A stretch of DNA of 64,000 nucleotides, from positions 576,001 to 640,000 of the forward strand of contig NZ_STGQ01000002.1 of assembly GCF_004916975.1 (NCBI RefSeq). The letters run 5' to 3'. The notes beneath the pieces are model-generated. The model was not told where the DNA came from. It saw only the letters and a program-made list of their open reading frames with translations, and ran no database searches. This DNA is from Paenibacillus dokdonensis. GTDB lineage: Bacteria > Bacillota > Bacilli > Paenibacillales > Paenibacillaceae. The position numbers and the translations under genes are program-made. Positions 41,650-51,557 of the stretch are shown here, piece by piece. Position 1 is the first letter of the stretch, and every line of letters starts with the position of its first letter.

Positions 41650-42489
41650 TTACTGCAAAAGCTCTAACAGTCGTTCCAGATCCTGTTTGCTGTAATAGTT
41701 TAATTCAATTTTCCCTTTGTCTTTACTTTGCTTTATCTTAACGGTTGTTCTGAATCTTTCGCGTAAAGATTCTTCCAGATTATCAATGTAGGGATCACGC
41801 TTTTTCACTTTAACTTTGTTCTTGTCCACTGCTTTCCGATCCAAACTTTTAACAGCTTCCTCTAGATCTCTGACACTCCACTCATTGGCAACACATTGCT
41901 TGGCAAGCTGTTTAATGAGTGCCGGATCCTTCAACCCTACAATGGCACGCGCATGTCCCATAGATAATGTTCCACGTGAAACATAATCCTTCACTTCCTC
42001 TGGAAGCGATAGCAATCTCAGAAAATTGGCGATATGTGATCTTGATTTCCCTACCTTGAGCGATAACTCCTCCTGAGTGAGCGAATACTGATCCATCAGA
42101 CCTTGGTAAGCTACCGCAACTTCCATCGCATTCAGGTTCTCACGCTGCAGATTTTCAATCAATGCAATTTCCATAACCTGTTGATCACTGAAGCTTCGAA
42201 CAACTGCAGGGATCGTCGCTTTTCCGCAGAATTGCGAGGCACGGAACCGGCGTTCACCAGCAATGATTTCATATCCCTTCAAGACACTGCGCACAATAAT
42301 GGGCTGAATAACGCCATGCTGACGGATAGATTCAGCTAATTCCTGTATAGACTCCTCATTAAAGTCTTTTCGTGGCTGGTATGGATTCGCGCGCAGTTGG
42401 CTGAGTGGAATCTCCACGATTTTGTCATCATCATTGATGGAAAGGGAAGGGATCAAAGCATCGAGTCCTTTGCCCAGTCGTTTATTCAT
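41650..42489 (-). CDS. parB: Chromosome partitioning protein ParB (Spo0J)
   Basis: 279 residues. Binds parS, slides as a CTP-gated clamp and loads SMC condensin. N-terminal CTP-binding motifs (NPYQPRKDFNEE, GERRFRA, ENLQRENLN), central HTH (LTQEELSLKVGKSRSHIANFLRLL) and C-terminal dimer domain. A parS site lies inside the gene (41968-41983), as in Bacillus spo0J. It overlaps parA by eight bases. Confidence 0.97.
   Translation of the reverse strand: MNKRLGKGLDALIPSLSINDDDKIVEIPLSQLRANPYQPRKDFNEESIQELAESIRQHGVIQPIIVRSVLKGYEIIAGERRFRASQFCGKATIPAVVRSFSDQQVMEIALIENLQRENLNAMEVAVAYQGLMDQYSLTQEELSLKVGKSRSHIANFLRLLSLPEEVKDYVSRGTLSMGHARAIVGLKDPALIKQLAKQCVANEWSVRDLEEAVKSLDRKAVDKNKVKVKKRDPYIDNLEESLRERFRTTVKIKQSKDKGKIELNYYSKQDLERLLELLQ
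41968..41983. promoter_or_regulatory. parS site within parB
   Basis: TGTTCCACGTGAAACA, a 16-bp site identical to the one inside B. subtilis spo0J (consensus TGTTNCACGTGAAACA). It is a nucleation point for ParB. Confidence 0.93.
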
Positions 42490-43243
42490 AAGAAATCACT
42501 TCCTTTGCCAACTCTAAATAAACTTCGGCACCTTTAGAACGAGGATCATACGTCATAATCGATTGTCCATGGGATGGCGCTTCACTCAAGCGTACATTCC
42601 GCGGAATAATCGTTCGATATACCTTCTCTTGAAAATACTTTTTAACTTCTTCAATCACCTGAATTCCGAGGTTTGTCCGTGCATCCAGCATGGTAAGTAG
42701 GACTCCTTCAATCTTAAGCGAGGTGTTCAGATGTTTTTGTACCAGACGCACAGAATTAAGAAGTTGGCTTAAGCCTTCCAGCGCGTAATATTCACACTGG
42801 ATCGGTATGATCACGGAATCAGCCGCTGTCAATGAATTAATCGTTAATATCCCCAATGATGGGGGGCAGTCGATCAGGACATAATCATAATTAGCCTTCA
42901 CGAGTTGAAGCGATTTTTTCAAACGAAGCTCCCGTGAAATGGTAGGAACCAATTCAATTTCCGCGCCCGCCAGCTGTATGGTAGCCGGAATAATATGCAG
43001 TCCTTCGACCTGTGTCTCAAGAATCGCTTCCTTGGGATGAACTTCGTTGATGATGACATCATAAATACAATTGGCAACATCAGCTTTATTCACACCCACA
43101 CCACTCGTGGTATTCCCTTGCGGGTCAATATCCACCAGCAGCACTCTTTTACCGAGTGAAGCCAAACCTGCACCGAGATTGACGGAGGTCGTAGTCTTCC
43201 CTACTCCGCCCTTTTGATTTGCTATGGCAATGATTTTGGACAC
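42482..43243 (-). CDS. parA: Chromosome partitioning ATPase ParA (Soj)
   Basis: 253 residues. Deviant Walker A KGGVGKTT (residues about 10-18) and VDIDPQGNTTSG, DCPPSLG. In Firmicutes it regulates DnaA as well as segregation. First gene of parA-parB. Confidence 0.97.
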   Translation of the reverse strand: MSKIIAIANQKGGVGKTTTSVNLGAGLASLGKRVLLVDIDPQGNTTSGVGVNKADVANCIYDVIINEVHPKEAILETQVEGLHIIPATIQLAGAEIELVPTISRELRLKKSLQLVKANYDYVLIDCPPSLGILTINSLTAADSVIIPIQCEYYALEGLSQLLNSVRLVQKHLNTSLKIEGVLLTMLDARTNLGIQVIEEVKKYFQEKVYRTIIPRNVRLSEAPSHGQSIMTYDPRSKGAEVYLELAKEVISYE

Positions 43244-43604
43244 TCAATTTCACCTCATTGTGTATGAAAACTCATCTTGTAGGTCACGGGATTATGTTAT
43301 ACAGCAAAACAATTGGCTGCATATATCCTGGAAGAAACATCATAGATGAGACAACCATCCACATCCGTCTATCCAGATACAAGCTGAAACGGCTTCGCTC
43401 TGCACAAGTGCATTTTTCCTTACAAAAGGAAATCCTGAGCCTGGAACCACAAGCTTCGATTTTCTCATCATTATTTGCTTAAAAGCGGCTATACAGCAAA
43501 ATGCAAACCGCTCCCTCCCCCTACATGCGGGCCTTAACAGAAGCCGTTTGCTCCTATACCATCAGCCAAAAAAAGCGGCCTACTAGCCGCAGCTGCAACA
43601 TGTA
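43244..43604. other. Intergenic gap between parA and noc with the noc terminator
   Basis: The only clear element is a hairpin at 43575-43590 (GCGGC/GCCGC) followed by six T on the minus strand (A run 43568-43573), the noc terminator. A 74-codon frame on the plus strand (43258-43482) has no SD and unlike composition; it is rejected. Confidence 0.6.
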
Positions 43605-44420
43605 TTAACGCTTGGGAATTTGTATCACGATTTCGTAATGGTCTTCCCGATCATTTTCTGTCGTTTTAATGGACAACCCGGAATCAGAAACCATATCAAT
43701 GGATTGACGGATTGTATTCAACGCTAAACGTACATCTTTAGTAAAAGAAATACGTTTAGATTTCTTGATCTTAGATGCCTCTTTATAGTAAGCAACTCTT
43801 GCTTCCGTTTGTTTAACATTCAGTTCTTTGGAGATTACTTCAGATAGCAGCTTAAGCTGCAGTTCTTTTGTATCCAGAGACAGCAGTGCACGCGCATGCC
43901 GTTCTGTAATCTTACGCTCCATAAGAGCTGTCTTCACCTCTTCAGGCAGATGAAGCAAACGAATCTTATTGGCTATGGTCGACTGGCTCTTCCCGAGACG
44001 TTGTGCAAGGCTTTCCTGAGTCAATTGATGAAGGTCGATCAGCTTCTGGTAAGCTACCGCTTCCTCAATGGATGTCAGACCTTCACGCTGCAGATTTTCA
44101 ATTAACGCAATCGAAGCAGCTTGGGAATCATTAAATTCGCGAACTATCGCAGGGATTGTTTCCATCCCCAGTTTCGTTACAGCACGCCAGCGCCGTTCTC
44201 CGGCAATGATCTCATATTTGGAATTGCGAACACGAACAACAATCGGCTGGATAACACCATGAGTTTTGATGGTCTGACACAACTCATCAATCTTCTCATC
44301 ATCAAAAATCGTGCGGGGTTGATAAGGACTGCTAACAATCTCCCCCACTGGAATTTGTTTCACTTCATCACCGTTGTTTCGCTCCGTCAAACCAAACAAT
44401 TTAGAAAATTGTTCTTTCAT
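43605..44420 (-). CDS. noc: Nucleoid occlusion protein Noc
   Basis: 271 residues from the ATG at 44420. A ParB paralogue that binds its own sites and blocks Z-ring assembly over the nucleoid. CTP-binding motifs SSPYQPRTIFDDEK, GERRWRA, ENLQREGLT; HTH (LTQESLAQRLGKSQSTIANKIRLL). The N-terminal amphipathic stretch MKEQFSKLFGL, which anchors Noc at the membrane, is present, and it separates Noc from ParB. Gene position upstream of parA matches Bacillus. Confidence 0.95.
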   Translation of the reverse strand: MKEQFSKLFGLTERNNGDEVKQIPVGEIVSSPYQPRTIFDDEKIDELCQTIKTHGVIQPIVVRVRNSKYEIIAGERRWRAVTKLGMETIPAIVREFNDSQAASIALIENLQREGLTSIEEAVAYQKLIDLHQLTQESLAQRLGKSQSTIANKIRLLHLPEEVKTALMERKITERHARALLSLDTKELQLKLLSEVISKELNVKQTEARVAYYKEASKIKKSKRISFTKDVRLALNTIRQSIDMVSDSGLSIKTTENDREDHYEIVIQIPKR

Positions 44421-44954
44421 TCCGTATATTACCACCTAATTTCGTAATAGCACTTTGGCAAAGCGCTCGGTCAGCATCATTCACAGCAATCGACTTGCAT
44501 CGAATTCTCGAGTATTAAAATCTGTCTTTATACCGCTTTCAAGCTGCATGATTATCCCAAAATGAGCTCAAGGGATAAACACTTCAAGCGCCCTGCGCGC
44601 CGGTCAACCGTTACGTAAAATCGATATTATAACCTAGCCTCAACAACTCTCTCTATTCTACCACTTTTTTTCATATAATCCTATTCTCCAAAGTCCTCTT
44701 TTTTTCCTGCTGGACACTTATTTTTTCAAGTGCATTAAAGGCCTCTGCAGCTTCAGGAAATTCCCGCTTTTAACCATATTTATGGAGTGAAGTTCGGTAG
44801 AAAATATAGAATATAGGGTGTTCCAATGTGCACTTTTAAGTTCAACTTGAAACAGGAAAGGCTTGCAGCTCTTTTCTGGGATATCCCTCCATTTACTCTT
44901 TCCTCGGAGTAACTAAGAGCGATTAAAAAATAAGTTAAATTGCGCACAAAAAAA
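44421..44954. other. Gap between noc and rsmG
   Basis: No gene. On the minus strand a -10-like TATAAT stands about 210 bases before noc (44626-44631) without a clear -35. The rest, AT-rich, has no feature I can name until the parS/terminator element at 44948-44978. Confidence 0.4.
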
Positions 44955-44978
44955 GGAATGTTTCACGTGAAACATTCC
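44948..44978 (-). terminator. parS site forming the stem of the rsmG terminator
   Basis: The perfect 16-bp palindromic parS TGTTTCACGTGAAACA at 44959-44974 is flanked by GGAA and TTCC, giving a 24-base fully symmetric repeat (44955-44978). On the minus strand it is followed by seven T (44948-44954), the layout of a rho-independent terminator. It lies about 65 bases past the rsmG stop. Confidence 0.85.
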
Positions 44979-45041
44979 TCTTCATCTCTTTTTCTATGAA
45001 ACTCAGAAAACAAGTTCAATCCATAAGTAACGCTTCAATCA

Positions 45042-45761
45042 TCATAACGGTGTTTTAAGAGCCGTTCCTGCTTTTCGGGGATATTTCCGTGGTGTCGGGC
45101 CTGTTTTATCAATGATGATAATATGACGTTCCGATTCTTCAACGGGAAGCACAAAATTTTCCACACGATGGAGTTTGCCCTTTAACTCTTTTAAACTGTG
45201 GGAGGCTTCCTGCACTTCCACATCGGGATTGCTCCCCTTCATCGCTGCAAATATACCGCCCACCTTAACATAAGGAAGACAAAACTCATTCAGTACGGCA
45301 AGCTTGGCGACAGCCCGGGCAGTAACCAAATCATAGTTGTCGCGGTGGCCCGGTTTTTGTGCCCAGTCCTCCGCACGACCGTGCAGGAGTTCAACATGCT
45401 CAATTCCTGTCTCCTGCACGATATGCTTGAGGAAGTTAATTCGCTTGTTCAATGAATCAATGATGGTCAGCTGAAGATGAGGGAAACATATTTTAAGCGG
45501 AATCCCAGGAAACCCAGCACCTGAGCCGATATCAGCCATTGTCTTCATACTTTTGATATCCACATAGAACGCAAGGGTAATGGAATCAAAAAAATGCTTG
45601 GTGTAGACCTGTTCCCGATCCGTGATGCCGGTTAGATTCATCTTTTCATTCCAAAGCACCAGCTCATTAAAGTATGTTTCGAACTGATCCAATTGAGAAG
45701 GGCTGATCTCAATTCCCTTTTCAAGCAGCCGCTGTGTAAATGCCTCTTGTATATGGTCCAT
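45042..45761 (-). CDS. rsmG: 16S rRNA (guanine-527 N7) methyltransferase RsmG (GidB)
   Basis: 239 residues. SAM-binding fold with MADIGSGAGFPGIPLKICFP, DSLNKRINFLKHI, and VTARAVAKL. It modifies the 530 loop of 16S rRNA. It follows mnmG after three bases; last gene of mnmE-mnmG-rsmG. Confidence 0.97.
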   Translation of the reverse strand: MDHIQEAFTQRLLEKGIEISPSQLDQFETYFNELVLWNEKMNLTGITDREQVYTKHFFDSITLAFYVDIKSMKTMADIGSGAGFPGIPLKICFPHLQLTIIDSLNKRINFLKHIVQETGIEHVELLHGRAEDWAQKPGHRDNYDLVTARAVAKLAVLNEFCLPYVKVGGIFAAMKGSNPDVEVQEASHSLKELKGKLHRVENFVLPVEESERHIIIIDKTGPTPRKYPRKAGTALKTPL

Positions 45762-45764
45762 ATA

Positions 45765-47651
45765 TTAACCTCTTGCGGCTGTTACCCGGTTGTAATGCTC
45801 CAGATAAACCAGCAGAATCGAAATATCCGCAGGCGTTACCCCTGATATACGGGAAGCCTGACCAATTGAAATAGGACGGATACTTGATAGTTTCTGCCGA
45901 GCTTCAATAGCTATGCCCTCAATTTCATTGTAATCAATCGTATCCGGAATCTTCTTCTTATCCATCTTTTTCAAACGTTCCACATGAATAAGCTGTTTCT
46001 CGATATAACCGGCATATTTAATTTGAATCTCCACCTGTTCCTTCATTTCTTCTGTCAGATCATATGGAGATGGCGAGATTTCTTCAATATGGTCATGGCT
46101 TATTTCAGGACGACGCAGAATGACAAGCAGATTACTTCCATCCTGAATAGGCGCAGATCCATGCCGTTCAAGCATTTCGTTCACATGTGATGGCCCTACC
46201 TTGACTGCCTGCAAGCGTTCGATCTCCTGCTCTACCTTCTCCTTCTTATCGAGGAATCTGGCAAAACGTTCATCGGAAATCAGACCGATCTCATGGCCCA
46301 GCGGTGTTAAGCGTACATCTGCATTGTCATGACGCAGAAGCAAACGGTATTCTGCACGTGACGTGAGTAAACGATAAGGCTCATTCGTACCTTTCGTGAC
46401 CAGGTCATCGATCAGAACGCCGATATATCCCTGCGAACGATCAAGAACGACTGGCTCTTTGCCTTGTACCCGGCGTGCTGCGTTAATACCCGCCATGATT
46501 CCCTGCCCGGCAGCCTCTTCATAACCGGAAGTACCATTGATTTGCCCTGCTGTGAACAGTCCCGGAATCATTTTAGTTTCAAGCGAAGGCCATAATTGAG
46601 TCGGAACAACCGCATCATATTCAATTGCGTAGCCGTTACGCATCATTTCAACTTTTTCAAGACCCGGAATGGAACGCAGCATAGCAAGCTGGACATCCTC
46701 CGGCATACTGGTGGAGAGTCCTTGGACATAATATTCAGACGTATTCTTGCCTTCTGGCTCCAGGAAAATCTGATGTTTCGGCTTATCGCTGAAGCGTACA
46801 ATTTTATCCTCTATGGATGGGCAGTACCGTGGCCCTGTTCCTTCAATGATCCCAGAGAACATCGGAGCCCGGTGGAGATTCGCATTAATAATCTGATGGG
46901 TTTCCAGGGACGTATATGTCAACCAGCAAGGAAGCTGTTCGTTATCGGAACCCTTCGTCTCATAAGAAAAGAACTTCGGCTTGTCATCTCCAGGCTGAAT
47001 TTCTGTTTTTGAAAAGTCGATGGTTGACTTATGAACACGCGGTGGTGTGCCGGTTTTGAATCGAACGAGGTCAAAGCCAAGCTGACGCAAATTTTCAGCC
47101 AGCTTAATCGAAGGCTGCTGATTATTCGGACCGCTCTCATACGTCATTTCACCCATAATTACTTTGCCGCGCAGATAGGTACCTGTGGTCAAAACGACTG
47201 ATTTACCTCTATAGGCGCTGCCTGTTTTGGTAATCACGCCAACGCATACACCATCTTCTACAATCAGCTCCTCAACCATACCTTGACGCATGGTGAGATT
47301 CGGTTCCATTTCCATCGTTTCCTTCATGGTGTGCTGATACAGGAATTTATCCGCTTGAGCACGCAGGGCATGAACAGCCGGCCCCTTCCCCGTGTTCAGC
47401 ATGCGCATTTGAATATAAGTCTTGTCAATATTCCGACCCATTTCCCCGCCCAATGCATCAATCTCACGAACCACATGGCCTTTCGCCGGTCCACCAATCG
47501 AAGGATTACAAGGCATAAAAGCAACCATATCCAAATTTATCGTAATCATCAGCGTGCTGCTTCCCATTCGGGCTGCAGCGAGGGCAGCTTCACAGCCGGC
47601 ATGACCCGCACCGATGACAATCACATCATAGCTGCCGCCATCATAACTCAT
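45765..47651 (-). CDS. mnmG: tRNA modification enzyme MnmG (GidA)
   Basis: 628 residues. Rossmann FAD site VIGAGHAGCEAALAAARMG, the signature GGPAKGHVVREIDALGGEMG, and the Cys-containing FYC-type PRYCPSIEDKI. With MnmE it installs the (carboxymethyl)aminomethyl group at U34 of tRNAs. Start ATG at 47651, 50 bases after mnmE. Confidence 0.97.
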   Translation of the reverse strand: MSYDGGSYDVIVIGAGHAGCEAALAAARMGSSTLMITINLDMVAFMPCNPSIGGPAKGHVVREIDALGGEMGRNIDKTYIQMRMLNTGKGPAVHALRAQADKFLYQHTMKETMEMEPNLTMRQGMVEELIVEDGVCVGVITKTGSAYRGKSVVLTTGTYLRGKVIMGEMTYESGPNNQQPSIKLAENLRQLGFDLVRFKTGTPPRVHKSTIDFSKTEIQPGDDKPKFFSYETKGSDNEQLPCWLTYTSLETHQIINANLHRAPMFSGIIEGTGPRYCPSIEDKIVRFSDKPKHQIFLEPEGKNTSEYYVQGLSTSMPEDVQLAMLRSIPGLEKVEMMRNGYAIEYDAVVPTQLWPSLETKMIPGLFTAGQINGTSGYEEAAGQGIMAGINAARRVQGKEPVVLDRSQGYIGVLIDDLVTKGTNEPYRLLTSRAEYRLLLRHDNADVRLTPLGHEIGLISDERFARFLDKKEKVEQEIERLQAVKVGPSHVNEMLERHGSAPIQDGSNLLVILRRPEISHDHIEEISPSPYDLTEEMKEQVEIQIKYAGYIEKQLIHVERLKKMDKKKIPDTIDYNEIEGIAIEARQKLSSIRPISIGQASRISGVTPADISILLVYLEHYNRVTAARG

Positions 47652-47700
47652 GAATAAAGCCTCCTTTAATTTTTAAAAGTGAATCTATATAAGTCATTCC

Positions 47701-49080
47701 TTATTTACCTAAACAGAACTGCGAGAAAATCTGATCCAGCAGAGTATCCGATGCCGTATCTCCGATGATCTCACCCAGCTGCTCCCAAGCGAGCCGTACA
47801 TCAATCTGAATCATATCGATTGGGATGAACTGCTCGGCCGCTTCATAGGCATCCTGCAGCGACTTGTTTGCCTTCTTGAGCAGTGCAATATGACGCACAT
47901 TACTGACATACGTCAGATCCCCGGACTCAATACTCCCACTGAAAAACAGCTCTGAAATCGCAGCTTCCAGCGCATCGATTCCCTCTTGAGTCTTAACAGA
48001 CATAGGTACGATCAATTCCTCCGCATAATAACGCGAAAGGATATTCCTATCCAGCTTTGGAGGTAAGTCCATTTTATTCATAATAACAATTGATTGTCTA
48101 CCGCGGATTTGTTCCATTAATGCCAATTCGTCTTCATGCAGCGGCTCGTTTGCATTCAAAACAAGCAGAATCAAGTCGGCCTCAGTCACCGCATGTTTAG
48201 AGCGCTCCACGCCGATCTTCTCAACGACATCCATGGTTTCCCGAATACCGGCAGTATCCAGCAGCTTCAGCGGAATATTATTAATTGTAACGAATTCCTC
48301 TATCACATCTCGCGTTGTTCCCGGAATATCCGTTACAATTGCGCGGTTCGTATGAGCCAGGGCATTAAGCAGTGAGGACTTACCAACATTCGGCCGTCCA
48401 ATGATAGCTGTGTTAATACCTTCACGCAGAATCTTCCCCTGCTCTGCTGTCTTCAGCAGCTTCGTTATGCCCTGCATAACCTCTGTGCTTTTTTCCTTAA
48501 TAAACTCGGCTGTTAGGGACTCTACATCATGCTCCGGATAATCGATATTTACTTCGATATGGGCCATCGTCTCCACCAGTGTGTGACGCAGCTGTCCGAT
48601 CTGATCGGATAAGGCTCCTTCTACCTGCTTTAATGCCACGGAGAAGGCCTTGTCAGATTTGGAACGAATCAAATCTATAACGGCTTCAGCTTGGGATAAA
48701 TCAATACGGCCATTTAAAAAGGCCCGCTTGGTGAATTCGCCGGGTTCAGCTAAACGGATGTCCTGCTGCAGCAGCAGATCCATTACCCTTTTCACCGAAA
48801 TGACGCCACCATGTGTACTGATCTCTACTACATCCTCTGTCGTAAAAGAACGGGGGGCACGCATAACCGTGACGAGAACTTCCTCCACCCGCTCACCGCC
48901 ATCAGGATCGATGATATGTCCATAATGGACGGTATGCGTTACCGCTTCTGTCAGCTTGGTTTTACTATGAAAAATCTTCTCCACTTCGGCGATGGATTCA
49001 GGACCACTCACACGGATACCCGCAATGCCTGCCTCCCCCACTGCCGTCGAAATGGCTGCTATTGTATCGCTAAGCAACAT
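47701..49080 (-). CDS. mnmE: tRNA modification GTPase MnmE (TrmE/ThdF)
   Basis: 459 residues from the ATG at 49080 (AGAGGTGA upstream); an in-frame GTG at 49086 overlaps that SD. N-terminal tetrahydrofolate-binding domain, helical domain, and inserted G domain with GRPNVGKSSLLN, DIPGTTRD, DTAGIR and NKMD. The C-terminal catalytic CLGK is present. Partner of MnmG. Confidence 0.97.
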   Translation of the reverse strand: MLLSDTIAAISTAVGEAGIAGIRVSGPESIAEVEKIFHSKTKLTEAVTHTVHYGHIIDPDGGERVEEVLVTVMRAPRSFTTEDVVEISTHGGVISVKRVMDLLLQQDIRLAEPGEFTKRAFLNGRIDLSQAEAVIDLIRSKSDKAFSVALKQVEGALSDQIGQLRHTLVETMAHIEVNIDYPEHDVESLTAEFIKEKSTEVMQGITKLLKTAEQGKILREGINTAIIGRPNVGKSSLLNALAHTNRAIVTDIPGTTRDVIEEFVTINNIPLKLLDTAGIRETMDVVEKIGVERSKHAVTEADLILLVLNANEPLHEDELALMEQIRGRQSIVIMNKMDLPPKLDRNILSRYYAEELIVPMSVKTQEGIDALEAAISELFFSGSIESGDLTYVSNVRHIALLKKANKSLQDAYEAAEQFIPIDMIQIDVRLAWEQLGEIIGDTASDTLLDQIFSQFCLGK

Positions 49081-49196
49081 CTTCACCTCTTTTTCCTGCT
49101 GTCATTTTCGTCTGCGTGTTCTCTCACTTATCTCTATCCTATCCAGTTCGAGAAAAGCAAAGACTTCAGGGTCGAATGAACAGCTCCTTATCTACG

Positions 49197-49244
49197 AAAA
49201 AAGCAATGACTTCATCAGCTATGAAAGCTGAGTAAAGTCATTGC
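49197..49244 (-). terminator. Terminator of jag
   Basis: 10-bp arms GCAATGACTT/AAGTCATTGC (49203-49212 with 49235-49244) enclose a second hairpin; a run of six T follows on the minus strand. Confidence 0.85.
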
Positions 49245-49280
49245 ACATCATGTCTCATCTCAGGATTAGAACAATCCCTT

Positions 49281-49985
49281 TTACTTTAATGTAATGACGA
49301 TACGCCGGTTCGGTTCTTCCCCTTTGCTGTATGTCTTCACCTGCGGGTGATCCTGCAGTTTGGAGTGAATTACCTTCCGTTCCTGCGGTGACATCGGCTC
49401 AAGGACAACCTCTTTGTGTGAACGAATCACACGGCCCGCCAGGCGGTCCGCCAATTCCTCCAGCGTTTTCTTGCGGCGCTCACGGAAATTCTCAGCATCC
49501 AGCACGATACGGATGTAGCTGTCCGCGTAACGGTTGGCCACGATGTTGGCCAGATATTGCAATGCATCCAGGGTCTGTCCCCTTCTGCCAATGATCAGTC
49601 CCAAATCGGGTCCGAATATATGAAGCGTCGTTACATCCTTGGTATGCTGCACGTCTACGGTGACGTCCAGTCCCATACTTTTACCGACTTCTATGATAAA
49701 CTGTACGGCTTCATCATAGGGATCAAGCTCGGATTTCTTTTCTTCGGCCACCGGTGACACCGGATCTAATGGCAATGTTGATGCCGTCTTGACTGGCATG
49801 GATGGAGGCACAGGCAGCAGTGTTAGCTCAACCTTTGCTTCCTTGACACCAATCAGTCCCAGGAATCCTTTTGACGGCTGCGATACTATATTGACCGTAA
49901 CACGGTCCTGACTTACCCCGAGCTGGGACAGCCCTTGTCTTACAGCTTCTTCAACGGTTTTTCCTGATGCGACGACTTTGCTCAT
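49281..49985 (-). CDS. jag: RNA-binding protein Jag (KhpB, SpoIIIJ-associated)
   Basis: 234 residues: Jag N-domain (1-52, ASGKTVEEAVRQGLSQLGVS), linker, KH domain (about 95-155, IIGRRGQTLDALQYLAN) and R3H domain (about 165-234). KhpB proteins regulate cell division and sporulation transcripts. It overlaps the yidC gene by four bases. Confidence 0.95.
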   Translation of the reverse strand: MSKVVASGKTVEEAVRQGLSQLGVSQDRVTVNIVSQPSKGFLGLIGVKEAKVELTLLPVPPSMPVKTASTLPLDPVSPVAEEKKSELDPYDEAVQFIIEVGKSMGLDVTVDVQHTKDVTTLHIFGPDLGLIIGRRGQTLDALQYLANIVANRYADSYIRIVLDAENFRERRKKTLEELADRLAGRVIRSHKEVVLEPMSPQERKVIHSKLQDHPQVKTYSKGEEPNRRIVITLK

Positions 49986-50878
49986 TTAGATTTTTTAGCC
50001 TCCTTTTTACCTTTTCCCGCGTTGCCTTTGTTGCTTTTACTGCCTTGGCTGTTGTTCTTTCCACCCTTGCCGTTACCGCCACCGGCGGAAGACACGGCTG
50101 CTACATTGGCAACAGGCTTGTGGTTGCGGTACAAGAAATAGTTCTGAATGATCGTGTACAAGTTACTGAAGAACCAGTACAGTGGCAGTGCGGATGGGAA
50201 CTGATACGACATGAAGAAGATCAGTACCGGATACACCATCATCATGAACTGCATGGCCCCCTGCTGCGGGCTCGGGTTCATCTTCATCATCATTCTGGAT
50301 TGCAGGAATGTCGTTGCTGCAGCAAGCAGCGGCAGTACAAACGTATGGTCCGGCTTACCGAGCTGGAGCCATAGGAATGAATGTTCATACAAATATTTAT
50401 TGTGAATAATCGAATTATAGAGAGCGATAAATACAGGCATCTGAACGATCAATGGCAGACAGCCCGCCATCGGATTAACCTTGTTCTCCTGGAACAAGCG
50501 CATCGTTTCCTGCTGCTGCTTCTCCGGATTATCTTTATGCTTTTCTTTGATTTTGGCAAGCTCAGGCTGAATGGCCTGCATGGCTCTAGAGCTTCGAACC
50601 TGTTTGATCGATAAAGGTAAAATAATCGTCCGCACGATAATCACCATCACGAGGACAGCAAGTCCATAAGCGCCACCAAACCAGTGCGCAAATGTATCGA
50701 GTGCATACGAGAAATAATAAACTACATTTTTCTGCCAGAAACTACCGCTGGATCTCATATCTTCTGTAGTATAGGTCACCGAATTGGAACCGCATGCCGT
50801 TAGAACCGTCATGGCAACAAGCATGACAGCAATGAGGAGGATCCATTTCCTACCTCGTCTCGTCTTGAATAGCGACAC
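49982..50878 (-). CDS. Membrane protein insertase YidC1 (SpoIIIJ/OxaA)
   Basis: 298 residues from a GTG at 50878 with AGAGGGG about seven bases upstream; the longer open frame to 51076 overlaps rnpA and is rejected. Signal peptide with lipobox LTAC, then five membrane segments and the 60KD_IMP signature (PVFIALYNSIIHN, LPLYWFFSNLYTI). Basic C-terminal tail rich in Lys and Gly. Inserts membrane proteins; in Bacillus the SpoIIIJ paralogue is needed in sporulation. Operon rnpA-yidC-jag. Confidence 0.95.
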   Translation of the reverse strand: MSLFKTRRGRKWILLIAVMLVAMTVLTACGSNSVTYTTEDMRSSGSFWQKNVVYYFSYALDTFAHWFGGAYGLAVLVMVIIVRTIILPLSIKQVRSSRAMQAIQPELAKIKEKHKDNPEKQQQETMRLFQENKVNPMAGCLPLIVQMPVFIALYNSIIHNKYLYEHSFLWLQLGKPDHTFVLPLLAAATTFLQSRMMMKMNPSPQQGAMQFMMMVYPVLIFFMSYQFPSALPLYWFFSNLYTIIQNYFLYRNHKPVANVAAVSSAGGGNGKGGKNNSQGSKSNKGNAGKGKKEAKKSK

Positions 50879-50951
50879 TTCATAACCCCTCTCTGAACAC
50901 TTCCGTTCAACGTAAATCATAACATAATTAATTGGACAAAGAAACCAACTT

Positions 50952-51302
50952 TCACCGTCCCGGAGGCCGCAGCAATGATGCTTTGCGCAGCACGTGGAGG
51001 ATGCTCTTTTCCAAATCCTTATAAGGCATATCCAGGGCACCTTTGCGGACAATAAAGACAAGATCCACATGCTCAATCAGCCGATCCTCTTGATGACGGA
51101 CAATCTCTTTAACGAGTCGGCGCATTCGGTTGCGGACAACCGCATTGCCAACCTTTTTGCTGACGGAAATCCCCACTCGAAATTTCTCTACCTCTTTTTT
51201 GCGGAACCAGTATACGACAAATTGATGATTCGCAAAAGACTTCCCATGACGATATACGCGGCTGAAGTCCGCTCGGTTTCGTAAACGTAAACTTTTGTGC
51301 AA
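50952..51302 (-). CDS. rnpA: Ribonuclease P protein component
   Basis: 116 residues from the TTG at 51302 (AGGGGATACGG upstream), giving MHKSLRLRNRADFSRVYRHG, the usual N-terminus of the family. An ATG at 51323 with AAAGAGGGCGG would add seven residues. Signature RNRMRRLVKEIVR is present. Matures the 5' end of tRNAs with the RnpB RNA. Confidence 0.95.
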   Translation of the reverse strand: MHKSLRLRNRADFSRVYRHGKSFANHQFVVYWFRKKEVEKFRVGISVSKKVGNAVVRNRMRRLVKEIVRHQEDRLIEHVDLVFIVRKGALDMPYKDLEKSILHVLRKASLLRPPGR

Positions 51303-51557
51303 CCGTATCCCCTGCCTGCCCATCCGCCCTCTTTATTCAAGCGGTCATTTATTTGAAGCATTCTCATCATAAAAAAGATATTTGAAATTTTTACTTCATA
51401 TAATATAAGGAAATCTTCAAAAAACAGTATCGACATCCCTTAGTCATCATAAACCACCGGATATCCTATACACTCTTCCCTCTTTTTACTCTCCTGGAAA
51501 CCAATCTATAGCTCAAAACGCAGAAAAGGACATCGCAAACCTGCAAAATTGAAGAAA

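Noticed and set aside
43258..43482. 74-codon frame between parA and noc
   Set aside because: No SD and no recognisable domain; on the wrong strand for the block.
49982..51076. Longer start for the YidC gene at 51076
   Set aside because: It would overlap rnpA by more than 100 bases and lacks an SD; a GTG at 50878 with an SD precedes the signal peptide.
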